Source of the DNA: Symbiopectobacterium purcellii
Lineage (GTDB): Bacteria > Pseudomonadota > Gammaproteobacteria > Enterobacterales > Enterobacteriaceae
DNA length: 64,000 nucleotides
Assembly: GCF_019797845.1 (NCBI RefSeq)
Contig: NZ_CP081864.1
Location: forward strand, 558,001 to 622,000
Reading direction: 5' to 3'
The notes below the pieces were generated by a model. The model did no database searches. It worked only from the letters and a program-made list of their open reading frames with translations, and had not been told where the DNA came from. The position numbers were made by a program, and so were the translations under genes. Shown piece after piece: positions 34,480 to 45,213 of this stretch; within the stretch, counting starts at the first letter, position 1, and each line of letters opens with the position of its first letter.

Positions 34480-37182
34480 GTGAACCGATTTCCAGTCTGT
34501 AGTATTCTCTTTCCTTTTGCAGTCATCATTCCAGCGATATCTCATGCCACTATGCGTGTCCCGGCAGGGTTTGAAGAGTTGATTCAGGGTCAGGAATTTC
34601 AGTCAGAGGTTCAGGTATATGGTCAGTCTCTTGGCATGGCCCGTATCCGGGTGGACCTTGAAAATATAACCTTTCTTGAGCCTGATAAATTATCGCTGGC
34701 CATCGCGAAACTTTACGGCAATCCCTCCGGACTTGATTCCCTGCTGACAAAAAAACTTCATCTGCCATTGAGCAGGAATGGCCAGTTATCATGCAGTGCC
34801 CACCGGGGGCGTGTCGGCTGTGATTATCTCAAAACAGACAGCCTCGGTCTTATTTATGATGAAAACAATAATGTAGTCAGACTGTTTCTCAGCGACCGTT
34901 ACACTCTTCACGAGCCTGAAGACAGTGGTTATTACCAGGCCACGCCAGCAGGCCGCAATGCACTTATTCACCAGCAGGCTCTAAATCTGGCCACGACGGG
35001 TCAGTATCAATCACTGACATTAAGAGGTAATGGCACTCTCGGGCTGGGAGAAACCAGCTATGCCAATGTGGACTGGAGCTGGCTGAGCCAGCGTTCTGGT
35101 CATTCCGGTACCCAGCAGGCGGAAGCCTCTAATGCGTATTTCAGGCAGGATTTTCTGAAACGCATCTATATCCAGGCCGGACTGATGAATTCTCAGGATA
35201 TCTATACGAATGCGGGGGGGAATATAGCCCTGAATCAGTTGCCGATAGGGCGCATTCGCGGCTTTCGTATGGGGTCGACTCTGGCGTGGGCAAATAAAAG
35301 CAAAATGTCAGCAGGCACGCCTGTGAACCTGTTTTTACCCCGGGATGCGCGAGTGGATGCCTACCGGGATAATCAGTTGCTCAACACGTTCTACCTCAAA
35401 GCCGGCATGCAGTTACTCGATACCAGTATGTTACCGGCGGGCAGTTACACGCTGACCTTGCGTATTTATGAGAATAACCAGCTCGTACGAACGGAATCAC
35501 AGCTTTATACCCGCCAGGAGATAGGGTGGGGGAACGGATTTCAGTGGTTCCTGCAGGCGGGTTCACCGGACAGTGAACGCTCCTCCATGACTACGGATGC
35601 TTCACATGAGCATTTTGTCATGCATGCCGGCGGTCGCCTCCCTCTGACAGACACGCTGGCGCTTACGGCCGGAACGGCTGTACTCAGTGAGTCTGAATAT
35701 GCCGAAGCGGCAGCCGACTGGCTTCATGGATTTGACGCGGGGGGGCAGCTGAGCACGCGGGTCAGCTCGCTGCAAGGCAGCGATGGTTCCCGAGGGAATA
35801 CCCAGCAGGTGAGTTACAACGATGGTTTCGCTCTCAGCTTTTACCGCACATCACGGACGGCGGATGACTGTAATGTCCAGCGCTCGCATATTTATGACTT
35901 CACGGGCTGCTACAAAAACACCAGCGTGATGTTGTCTGTTCCCGTAATGAGCTGGCAGGTCATTGTGGGTTATACCCTTAGCGATAATCAGGGGCGTTAT
36001 GTTTACCGTCAGGACCTGGATGAAAACAGTGCTGAATATAATGCCGGTGCCCCCTGGGAACAGGTGTACCAGTCCCGCTCCCGTAGCGAGAACTGGCAGC
36101 TTGGTCTGAATCGCAGCTTTGCTGTCAATGGCCTCAATATAAACACGCGGCTGAGCGCTTATGTCAGAAATGTCAGCACCTACAGCAGCCCCGACAAAGG
36201 CGGGTATATCGGGGTATCAATATCCCGCAGTACGAAACTTTCAGGCGGAGCTCGCCGGACAACCAGCGCCGGCGTCAGCTGGCAGTCTGGACAGCCAAGT
36301 GGAAGTCAGCTTGGGTACAGTACATCAATGACCCAATATGGCGAAGATAACGGAAATGACCGCATAGGCGTGGCATTGTCAGGCGTCAATACTGATACGG
36401 TGAATGGCTCGGTCACCGGAAGTACCGGCAGTCAGTACGGTGATGGCACGCTGACGGTAAGTGATGCGTGGGACCGTTCAGGAAGCCGCCGGCATACCTT
36501 TGGCAGCAGCGGAGCCTACAACTCCTCCCTGGTGGTGGACCGGTCAGGCGTGGCGCTGGGGCGCTGGAGTAATGACGGCGCGGCCTCAGCCTTTGGTGTC
36601 TCCGTCGGGCAGAGTGATGGCGAGACCGGTTCCCGGGTCAGTATCTCCGGTCTCGGGCGTCGGACGGATATCACAAGCGGGCGGCGGGCAGTGTTTACGA
36701 CGCAGGGATATCAGGAAAGCAGATTCAGTATCAATGAGTCGGGCGTCCCCTCTGACGGGGTGGCGGCTGAAATCACCCGGGGTACGGGCACGACCACGGC
36801 CTTTATGGCTCCCGGTAAAATACTTAATAAAGAGGTTACCGTGAGTCCGCGCTATATCTGGCTCGGCCGGTTGCTTGATGGTTCACGTCAGCCTCTTGAG
36901 GGCGCTATCCCCCTCAATGTGGCGTCATGGACGTCAGTCGGTGACGGCGGTTTTACCATGGAGACGGAGTCACGCATGGACCAGCTGTACGTTATGCGGG
37001 CAGACCGGTTCTGGGTGTGTGCACTGAAGGTGCGGAAAGTACGCGATGTCGTTCGCTATCTGGGTGCCACCACGTGCCAGCGCACAGATATGGCGCATCT
37101 GCCGTCAGCAGAGCGTCGTCAGGTTACCCTGATGACCGCCGGGTCAGAGCGTACAAACAGCCCGGTAGCAATGACAGACTAA
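34480..37182 (+). CDS. Fimbrial usher, copy 2
   Basis: All 900 residues identical to 22893-25595, GTG start. The lack of drift over 2.7 kb indicates a recent duplication or continued gene conversion. Confidence 0.9.
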   Translation: MNRFPVCSILFPFAVIIPAISHATMRVPAGFEELIQGQEFQSEVQVYGQSLGMARIRVDLENITFLEPDKLSLAIAKLYGNPSGLDSLLTKKLHLPLSRNGQLSCSAHRGRVGCDYLKTDSLGLIYDENNNVVRLFLSDRYTLHEPEDSGYYQATPAGRNALIHQQALNLATTGQYQSLTLRGNGTLGLGETSYANVDWSWLSQRSGHSGTQQAEASNAYFRQDFLKRIYIQAGLMNSQDIYTNAGGNIALNQLPIGRIRGFRMGSTLAWANKSKMSAGTPVNLFLPRDARVDAYRDNQLLNTFYLKAGMQLLDTSMLPAGSYTLTLRIYENNQLVRTESQLYTRQEIGWGNGFQWFLQAGSPDSERSSMTTDASHEHFVMHAGGRLPLTDTLALTAGTAVLSESEYAEAAADWLHGFDAGGQLSTRVSSLQGSDGSRGNTQQVSYNDGFALSFYRTSRTADDCNVQRSHIYDFTGCYKNTSVMLSVPVMSWQVIVGYTLSDNQGRYVYRQDLDENSAEYNAGAPWEQVYQSRSRSENWQLGLNRSFAVNGLNINTRLSAYVRNVSTYSSPDKGGYIGVSISRSTKLSGGARRTTSAGVSWQSGQPSGSQLGYSTSMTQYGEDNGNDRIGVALSGVNTDTVNGSVTGSTGSQYGDGTLTVSDAWDRSGSRRHTFGSSGAYNSSLVVDRSGVALGRWSNDGAASAFGVSVGQSDGETGSRVSISGLGRRTDITSGRRAVFTTQGYQESRFSINESGVPSDGVAAEITRGTGTTTAFMAPGKILNKEVTVSPRYIWLGRLLDGSRQPLEGAIPLNVASWTSVGDGGFTMETESRMDQLYVMRADRFWVCALKVRKVRDVVRYLGATTCQRTDMAHLPSAERRQVTLMTAGSERTNSPVAMTD

Positions 37183-37217
37183 TACGTTTACACCAATAAT
37201 CCAGACCGTGAGAGCCG

Positions 37218-38309
37218 ATGAAAACAAACATTTATTGCTGGCTGACAGCCCTGTGCTGGCTGGTATCGCTGCCTGTGCTGGCTGACCTGCCGACAAGCAA
37301 CACGACGACCGTGACGGAGACGATGGACACCAGTTCGCTGCCCGCCCCGCTGTATATCTGGAATAATGTTACCGTTGGCAGCAGCGATGTTGGCAGCAGC
37401 GTTGAGAGTAGCTCATATAAAGTAGGCATGGTCTGTAAAAGCAGCACGGACAGCACCAATGGTGCTTGTCCGACAACCCTTACTTGGAATGATGTGGCCC
37501 CGGGCTTAATTACGCTGACGTTCACCCAGGACCGCACCGGGCAGACAAAGACCCTGACTGTGAGTGGATTGCGTAATAATCGAGAGTCCAATTATAGCCC
37601 TTGGACCTCGGTAACTTTTAATAGAGATCCAAGAAACACGCCAATATTTACTTATAGTATCGCGCAGAGTGAGTTAAGCAGCCTGACTGACGGAGTCTGG
37701 CGCGCCACTTTGGTGATGGATTACTACAACTGGACATCTACGTATGTGGCCACCTGGACTGCCAGCATCACTCTGACTGTCACCTCAGAAAGTGCCCAGC
37801 AGGTGTATTTCCCGGCCTTTGTGTCCACAGATGCAACTGTTGACCTGGGCGTTTCCGGGCTGAACAATGCAGACTTATCGACAACCACAAGCGGTTCGGC
37901 CTCGCTGGATATGTGTCTGTATGACGGCGCGAATGCGGCAGGAAAAACGATAATCCTGTCGCTAAGTGATCAGGGGGCTTCACCTTCAGACCGTACCTCG
38001 GGTCTTTTCTCCGTCTACCGGACCGGAGGGAGTGGGGCGGATGCGGCAGACCGCATTGACTTTGCCATCACGGTAAAAAATCCGGTTACCCGCGCTGCGC
38101 AGACGGTGAAGAATGGCGAGTCCATCACCTGGACAGCACCGGATGGGGGGTTCACCGCACGACTGGTCACCCTGCCAGACTACACGACATCCACGTATTG
38201 TGTTCCGGCGCCGCTGACATTTACCACCCAGACTTCTAAGCCCTCAACTAAACACAGCGGCGATTATACCGGGACGGTGACGGTCACCTATACCCCAAGC
38301 ACCAGCTGA
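37218..38309 (+). CDS. Fimbrial tip adhesin, allele 2
   Basis: 363 residues, nine longer than allele 1. The signal peptide, the first 49 residues and the C-terminal pilin domain match allele 1. The receptor-facing half differs in several loops with insertions (GSSDVGSSVESSSYK; RNNRESNYSPWTSVTFNRDPRN; GVSGLNNADL) set between stretches of identical DNA. Nearly all differences alter the protein. This looks like loops under diversifying selection on a fixed scaffold. Confidence 0.85.
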   Translation: MKTNIYCWLTALCWLVSLPVLADLPTSNTTTVTETMDTSSLPAPLYIWNNVTVGSSDVGSSVESSSYKVGMVCKSSTDSTNGACPTTLTWNDVAPGLITLTFTQDRTGQTKTLTVSGLRNNRESNYSPWTSVTFNRDPRNTPIFTYSIAQSELSSLTDGVWRATLVMDYYNWTSTYVATWTASITLTVTSESAQQVYFPAFVSTDATVDLGVSGLNNADLSTTTSGSASLDMCLYDGANAAGKTIILSLSDQGASPSDRTSGLFSVYRTGGSGADAADRIDFAITVKNPVTRAAQTVKNGESITWTAPDGGFTARLVTLPDYTTSTYCVPAPLTFTTQTSKPSTKHSGDYTGTVTVTYTPSTS

Positions 38310-38393
38310 AAAAACAGCGTTCACCCTGACGGGATGAATCCTTTTTGGGTCATGTATTCAATCCCCAATTCCCAAACGAAATGCAACAAAGTG

Positions 38394-39941
<1,548 letters not shown>

Positions 39942-40029
39942 TTTAAATATACCCTATTAACTTAACGTTTTTCAGTGCCTGGGTGCTTATTGATTTTCTG
40001 TTATAAGCTCCAAACTAGTCCAATGGATA

Positions 40030-40151
40030 GGCTTTGTTGAATAAATAGATTTTATGCTGGCAGCCCAGTGAAACGACGGATCCTCGTAACGTAAAATCAT
40101 GCAGTTAGACCTCATGAGAAAACTGTACAACTGAGGTGACAAGCATTTTAT
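40030..40151. mobile_element. Truncated IS903-like miniature element
   Basis: Begins GGCTTTGTTGAATAAATAG and continues as the element at 21231, but breaks off where the next copy starts. Only one end is present. Confidence 0.8.
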
Positions 40152-40324
40152 GGCTTTGTTGAATAAACATATTTTATGCTGTACCCCCGGTGAAACGACA
40201 GATCCTCGCAACGCAAAATCATGCAGTTAGGCCTCATGATAAAACTGTATACCTGATATGACAAGCATTTTCAACCAAAACTTGCATGGAAAAACAGCAT
40301 TATTCACTATTATTCAACAAAGCC
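40152..40324. mobile_element. IS903-like miniature element, complete
   Basis: 173 bp with ends GGCTTTGTTGAATAA and TTATTCAACAAAGCC. It abuts the truncated copy. The flanks do not show a 9-bp duplication, so it has been rearranged since insertion. Confidence 0.85.
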
Positions 40325-40581
40325 GCTCAGACGCTGATTCGCCACCGCATGGTTACGTTAATGGTACTTGTCCGGCCACTATTGCGCCCCGTTTCGCGGC
40401 GGGATAAAGGGCCTGATTTTCTTTCTCAGCAACGCATCGTGGCATTTTCAATGACAACTAATTTAGACATAACAATTTCTCCATAATTAAACGTATGTAG
40501 TTATCAGAGGACTAACGGGTAAAATTTTGCAGATTGGCGGTCAGATCGCTTACACTTGGCTTAACACAGGAGGATTTCCCC

Positions 40582-41043
40582 ATGGGCCAGGTTGCATTTG
40601 ATACATTGCAGGCGTCAGAAGAACTTGAAACCGCTGGTATCTCCAGAGAACAAGCTAAGGCGATTTCGCTCGTCGTACGCAAGTCTCATGAGGTGGCGGA
40701 TGTGGCCACCAAGGCCGATATAGTTGAAGTCAAGCACGAAATTGCCGAAGTAAACCGAAATGTCGCCGATGTCCGTAAAGATATGGCTCATCGCTTCGAG
40801 AAGACCGACGCTCAGATAGCCGATGTCCGTAAGGACCTGTCCGCAGAGATAGCCGATGTGCGTAAGGACCTGTCCGCAGAGATTGGCAACGTGCGCAAGG
40901 ATATGGAAATCGTCCGCAAAGATTTACAGCTTGAAATGGCGGGTATTCGCTCCGAGCAGAAGTTAATTCGCTGGATGCTGAGTGCTGGAATTTTGGGTAT
41001 TCTCTCTCTGGTTGTGAAAGCTTTTCTCGTCACAGCCCTTTGA
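40582..41043 (+). CDS. Coiled-coil membrane-anchored protein, DUF1640-like
   Basis: Start MGQVAFDTL with AGGAGG upstream. 153 residues. The N-terminus is nearly identical to 14136-14618, but only about two VRKDLSAEIA units are present, preceded by a different coiled coil (VKHEIAEVNRNVADVRKDMAHRFEK). It ends in a different transmembrane helix (WMLSAGILGILSLVVKAFLV). Same upstream sequence as the first copy (GCAAAATTTTGC region lost one side). Confidence 0.8.
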   Translation: MGQVAFDTLQASEELETAGISREQAKAISLVVRKSHEVADVATKADIVEVKHEIAEVNRNVADVRKDMAHRFEKTDAQIADVRKDLSAEIADVRKDLSAEIGNVRKDMEIVRKDLQLEMAGIRSEQKLIRWMLSAGILGILSLVVKAFLVTAL

Positions 41044-41058
41044 GCAATTCTGCCCATT

Positions 41059-41136
41059 GGGTCGGTAGCTTAGTGTGGAAGAGCGTACGTGTTCCCCAAC
41101 CGTAAGATGCGGGTTCGATTCCTGCTCGACCCTCCA
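41059..41136 (+). tRNA. tRNA-like gene with a non-standard anticodon arm
   Basis: 78 nt. Acceptor GGGTCGG pairs with TCGACCC (one G-T), followed by T and an encoded CCA. The D stem is GCTT/GAGC, the T arm GCGGG-TTCGATT-CCTGC. The anticodon arm pairs only TACG/CGTA, leaving an 11-base loop TGTTCCCCAAC, so the anticodon cannot be assigned with confidence (CCC or CCA register). Could be a decayed phage tRNA or an att-related tRNA remnant. Confidence 0.6.
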
Positions 41137-41205
41137 GCTTTCAGCAACTCCGCTCCAGCGTCAGACTGAACTCACCTGTATAGCCGCCCGACGACGTGCA
41201 TGCAC

Positions 41206-41829
41206 TCATGCTGCTATCTTGGCTAAGGTCCTGATAGCCTCAAGTTCTCTTTCAAGTTCAGCCAGGAACTGGGTCAACGCTTCCTCTATTTCAGCAACCA
41301 ATTTATCGTCCTGATGAATTCTCAACTGGTAATAGGCAAGGTCTGGCGGTAGCCTGTCGTCATAGCTGACAAGATCACACCACTTTCGGCCCGTACACAT
41401 CATTTGGGCGTGCATTTGGAGCAAGTACTGCTGTTTTGGCTTACCAGTCTTGATGGTCTCTAAATGCGTCCATGTATTGGGGCACTTGATTTCAATCAGA
41501 CCATCGCACCCTACGAGTCCGTCAGGCGATGCACCAAATCCTGCGATATCTGGATGGGGAATAAATCCCACTTCCGTCACTTCTGCGTCAAATTGGTTAA
41601 GCAGGTACATCTCCCGCGCCACCGGTTCAAGTTCAGTGCCGCGCTGCATGGCGGCGTTGGAGTAACTTGCTTCCACCTTTCCGGTTAGGCGCTGGCATAT
41701 AAGCTCTGCCATGTAGTTTTGACGGCTGGTAGCGTATCCAGATTTCGTTTTCGCCATCACGTCAGACAGGCGACTGGCGGTCACGTTGCCACAACGGGCG
41801 GAAAACCATTCATCACTGCGCTGTTGCAT
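41206..41829 (-). CDS. exo: Lambda exonuclease-like nuclease, prophage C
   Basis: Start MQQRSDEWFSARCG with GAGGTGGAG upstream. 207 residues with FGASPDGLVGCDGLIEIKCP as the nuclease centre. About 17 bp overlap with bet. Confidence 0.9.
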   Translation of the reverse strand: MQQRSDEWFSARCGNVTASRLSDVMAKTKSGYATSRQNYMAELICQRLTGKVEASYSNAAMQRGTELEPVAREMYLLNQFDAEVTEVGFIPHPDIAGFGASPDGLVGCDGLIEIKCPNTWTHLETIKTGKPKQQYLLQMHAQMMCTGRKWCDLVSYDDRLPPDLAYYQLRIHQDDKLVAEIEEALTQFLAELERELEAIRTLAKIAA

Positions 41830-42553
41830 GCTCCACCTCTCTGTATTCTGCTTCGAATGGGGTGGTGTTCTTGATGCGCTCCTTCTCTGCATTGCCGATA
41901 ATCTGGCGCTCTTCCTGCGAGAGGCTCTTCCATGTTTCAGCGAAGACTTCCATGCTCATCTGAGCCGCCTCTTCGCACCGGGCAATGAGTGCAGGGCGGC
42001 GCTCATCCGTTTCCTTTCCGACGAGAACGCTTGCCGGGCTGCTTTCGATGATCCGCTCCGCCTCGTCACTGTCGTAAATGCCCGCGAAGCCAAATGCCAT
42101 GCGTGCACACTGGATCAGTGACTTGTGGCGTAGCATACGGGTGGGGTGTGATTGCCACGGCTGGGTATTGCGCTTACACTCGCCCATGTATTCGGTGACT
42201 ACAGTGGGGTGTTTGCGATCTTTGCGGTAAATCCTGCAAGTGGATGCGCCCTCATCCTTATCGTAGCTGAATTCCATGCCATCGAATTGCGCATGTTCGT
42301 TAATGATCCGCGCCCAACCATCGACACCAACAACCGGGACAATACCGCCCTTATCAGGGAATGCGTAAATCTCTTTCGTCCACGGGTTAAGCCCGTACTG
42401 GTTGGCAACGATAAGCAAGGCGGTAAATTGCTCATCAGTGACGCTAGCCCCCTTGAACGCCGTATTCTTGAGCGTGCTCATCAATTCGGTGCCGGGTGCC
42501 ATGCCAAGGCGTTCAGCCAGTTTTCCAGCCATGGTTGTTAATGCTGTGCTCAT
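41813..42553 (-). CDS. bet: Single-strand annealing recombinase Bet, prophage C
   Basis: 246 residues, near-identical to the prophage B protein in the Bet core. ATGA overlap with the upstream gene. Exo and Bet in both prophages give a strong potential for recombination between the repeats in this window. Confidence 0.92.
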   Translation of the reverse strand: MSTALTTMAGKLAERLGMAPGTELMSTLKNTAFKGASVTDEQFTALLIVANQYGLNPWTKEIYAFPDKGGIVPVVGVDGWARIINEHAQFDGMEFSYDKDEGASTCRIYRKDRKHPTVVTEYMGECKRNTQPWQSHPTRMLRHKSLIQCARMAFGFAGIYDSDEAERIIESSPASVLVGKETDERRPALIARCEEAAQMSMEVFAETWKSLSQEERQIIGNAEKERIKNTTPFEAEYREVEHATAQ

Positions 42554-42858
42554 GCTGCATCCTCCGTGCTGTTCTGCCTGTCATAAATCCAAAAAGCTCG
42601 CTCAACCTTTACTCGGTAGAAAATAGCGTCAAATATGCGGTGGCTTTCTGTTTCCTGATAATCAACATCGCTATCTTCCATGTACTCACAGGCTTGCTCG
42701 GTGTAAGCGTCGGGCCAGTGCCTTCTGAGCGAGTCACGAAACCTTTCGATAGACTTCTCCGCCAATTGCTCAGCCTCTGCGTAACAGTCTTCGGTTATTT
42801 CAGGCGGCATTTCTTCCATGATTTTGCGAATAGCCTGTATCTTTGATGGATTAAGCAT
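42550..42858 (-). CDS. Conserved small phage protein upstream of bet, prophage C
   Basis: 102 residues from MLNPSKIQAIRKIMEEMPPE, close to 16034-16342. Same spacing and overlap. Function unknown. Confidence 0.7.
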   Translation of the reverse strand: MLNPSKIQAIRKIMEEMPPEITEDCYAEAEQLAEKSIERFRDSLRRHWPDAYTEQACEYMEDSDVDYQETESHRIFDAIFYRVKVERAFWIYDRQNSTEDAA

Positions 42859-43033
42859 TGGGGTTCCCCTTCTGATTAACCGTTGCAATAAGCTGCTCGA
42901 ATAACCGTTGCAGCCAGCTTTTAGGCACAAACGATGCGCTGCTGAGGGTGTTTATCTTGTGGTACTGGATTGTTTTAATGGCGTCGAAACCTGAGCTACC
43001 CATAGGGATAGCCCTGACATTGATGTATGCCAT
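42851..43033 (-). CDS. Small phage protein, variable N-terminus, prophage C
   Basis: 60 residues. N-terminus MAYINVRAIPMGSSGFDAIK is unlike the copy at 16335, but the last 22 residues are the same. It has AGGAG upstream. The next 310 bases (43034-43347) hold no gene I can support. Confidence 0.65.
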   Translation of the reverse strand: MAYINVRAIPMGSSGFDAIKTIQYHKINTLSSASFVPKSWLQRLFEQLIATVNQKGNPNA

Positions 43034-43347
43034 TGGGTAACTCCTGATTGATTAGATTCGAGTGTGCGGGATAAGGCTGTATTTCAGAGCGATGAATACT
43101 TGCATTGCCTGCTCGCGGCTAATGCTGGTATTTGCAGTGAGAGTATTAACGATAGGCGGAATTGTGTGTGCTGAATGCAAGAACGGCCTTTTTCACCCTG
43201 AGTGGGCCAGTTTTACATCGGTAGCGACATGTATGTAAGTGCCTGCTTTGGTGACCCTCTCAGGCGGAGAGGGTTCTCGTGTACCCCTACAGCGAGAAAT
43301 CGGATAAACTCTGATCACCCCTACAGAGAGCAAAGAGAGTCGCACCG

Positions 43348-43896
43348 ATGAACAACTTATGGTGGCAGGAATTAATGGGTATTTTCCTGCAAGGAGTGAC
43401 ACTTAACTAGTTGATTCATATGATTATCATACTGATTGTCTTGATAGTGGCTCTGCCAACCAGTGCGAAAGAATGGATTAACCTTCACAACCCTGAAATT
43501 CTTCTTGACTATTGGATGTACTACATACTGCTGTTCTGTGTTAGCTATGTGCTTAACGGCGCTGCAAATTCTGCGCATCAGGCGATATCCTCACGATCCA
43601 GAGCATTAAGTGAGCGCCAAGCAAAAGCGCGTGAAGAACAGTCCATCTTCGATATTTTTGAGTCATTAACACTCAAGGAAAAATATCATCTTTCCTGTGC
43701 CGTAAGTGCCAATAACATCCTGCTCACGGATGAAGGTGATGAGGCTGCGATAGGATTGGTGGTGAAGGGGTTGCTTAATTATGCTGGAACCAGATTAGGT
43801 AGTGATCGCAAGGTCAAAGACAAATTCTCAATACCCGATGAATTTTATGACCGGTGTTACATCCGTTTCGCTGGAAAGTTAGATGATCATCATTGA
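43348..43896 (+). pseudogene. sieB: Superinfection exclusion gene sieB-like, with an in-frame amber codon
   Basis: MNNLWWQELMGIFLQGVTLN is followed by TAG (43408-43410) and continues in the same frame to 43896 as 161 more residues with a membrane helix (IIILIVLIVALPTSA) and a second one (YWMYYILLFCVSYVL). Reading through gives about 182 residues, like SieB of P22/lambda, and the gene is on the opposite strand to the pL operon as in those phages. An internal ATG at 43420 could still make a short Esc-like form. SieB family assignment rests on position, size and membrane pattern. Confidence 0.6.
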
Positions 43897-43927
43897 TGAG
43901 CTAATCGAACAAGAAAGGGCTGAAAAA

Positions 43928-44209
43928 TTATCGGTCAAAGGGCAATGAGCCGCACTTTTCTCTTGCATCGAGTTCAGGGTATGGCTCAACAAGCATGTCG
44001 TCATGCGGTATAAGGTGGAGAGTGGCAGCATCGACTATTGCCAGTGCGGTACTCAGACCTAGTGTACTGGTTTCATTGAGCGGGAGTTCGGCTCCAGCCA
44101 TGTGTAGCACATAGCGTATGTTCATGATTGCATACCTTAATTCGTGAATTTCACGCTCCCTTGTAGCAATCACGCTTAACGCATAGCTGTGGTCATCTTT
44201 GGCATTCAT
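43928..44209 (-). CDS. Small phage protein, unknown (93 residues)
   Basis: GAGGTGA precedes the ATG. Begins MNAKDDHSYALSVIATREREIHELRYAI (helical), Leu/Ala-rich middle. Second gene of the pL operon after N. No known domain. Confidence 0.65.
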   Translation of the reverse strand: MNAKDDHSYALSVIATREREIHELRYAIMNIRYVLHMAGAELPLNETSTLGLSTALAIVDAATLHLIPHDDMLVEPYPELDAREKCGSLPFDR

Positions 44210-44246
44210 ATTTCACCTCGCTTTATAAATACTGCTCGGCTTACAT

Positions 44247-44618
44247 TCAATTATCGAGCCGCAATGTATACGTCTGGCTTGCTCTGGCGGTAATGCCGTA
44301 CTCCGTTTTCGGTTTGCTGTACCAGATTAGATTGCTAAGACGCTTAACCCTGTCGTACATTTTGGCGAAATGGTTAATTTGCTTCCTGAACCTCGCCAGT
44401 ATGCCGAAATAAATTCGTGGCGTACGTTTGCGCTTGAAGGCCAATTCAATGCGGTTAAGCGCTTTGCGTTTTTCTGGCTTCTGACCTAAAGCTTTATCGA
44501 TACGGAATGTCACCAGTTCACGACGGATGGCTTCTGCCTTGCGTCTGGCATGACGGCGAATAGCGGCGTTGGTTTTGCTAACAGGATTAACGGATTTACG
44601 GTAAATGATAGTAGCCAT
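44247..44618 (-). CDS. N: N-like transcription antitermination protein, prophage C
   Basis: 123 residues, about 85% identical to 17265-17636. The arginine-rich segment NAAIRRHARRKAEAIRREL is unchanged, consistent with the matching hairpins in both leaders. Confidence 0.8.
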   Translation of the reverse strand: MATIIYRKSVNPVSKTNAAIRRHARRKAEAIRRELVTFRIDKALGQKPEKRKALNRIELAFKRKRTPRIYFGILARFRKQINHFAKMYDRVKRLSNLIWYSKPKTEYGITARASQTYTLRLDN

Positions 44619-44727
44619 GAGTCCTCCAACAGATGGTTTTGGTGGTGCGGTGAAGGGGTATAGTCCTTGTGTTGGCTATAATTTTTATTCAGCCCACCAC
44701 ACCCCAAAAACATCTGGGCAAAGGTTC

Positions 44728-44778
44728 GGCACTTTGTCGGTGCCTTCCGTAGAGCGCAAGGCTCGTTTTGAAAGAGCA
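44728..44778 (-). promoter_or_regulatory. nutL: nutL-like element, prophage C
   Basis: boxA TGCTCTTTC (44770-44778), hairpin GAGC/GCTC, hairpin GGCAC-CGACAAA-GTGCC (44728-44744). Same as prophage B except one loop base and one linker base. Confidence 0.65.
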
Positions 44779-44818
44779 TGTATTTGAGATTTTCCCCAAC
44801 CGCCGTCATGTTCGTGTG

Positions 44819-44906
44819 CCTCGGGCTGGCTACTTACGCTCAGGCAATCGGCGGGTAACTCGAGGTCTTGCCTGCCGGGGTATTGCCGTTGCGGGTTGCT
44901 GGTCCA
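44819..44906. ncRNA. Conserved folded leader RNA, prophage C copy
   Basis: Same nested fold as 17838-17925 with practically no change, although the sequence further upstream is unrelated. Conservation of both stem arms supports an RNA or a fixed DNA site. Confidence 0.45.
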
Positions 44907-44935
44907 CGGTCTGGCTGGTGGGTTGATGCATTAAG

Positions 44936-44974
44936 AATACCTTGGATATTTTAAAAGTAAATACAATGGGTAAT
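44936..44974. promoter_or_regulatory. Left operator sites of prophage C
   Basis: AATACCTTGGATATT (44936-44950) and AATACAATGGGTAAT (44960-44974) fit the AATAC-N5-GTATT site found three times at the right operator. Spacing is 24 bp. Confidence 0.65.
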
Positions 44975-45213
44975 TAAATTTGGTATTGATACTTCATGCT
45001 TATGATTTTATTTAATTTAAATATTTTCGCATCAGATGATCAGCATTTGTTAACTGCCTATAAAAATCTTTATGCGAGAAATCTTGCGCAGAGCGTGAAT
45101 GCTTAGTGAAAGGAAGAGATCGAACAGATCCAAGTTGAGTTGGTTAGTGAGGATAGGTGGGGGGGGGAGATAGTGAATATTTTAAAAATTGCTGTTAAGT
45201 CAGCACTATGAGT

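Noticed and set aside
40152..40324. Target-site duplication at this miniature element
   Set aside because: The 9 bp on each side (GCATTTTAT and GCTCAGACG) do not match.
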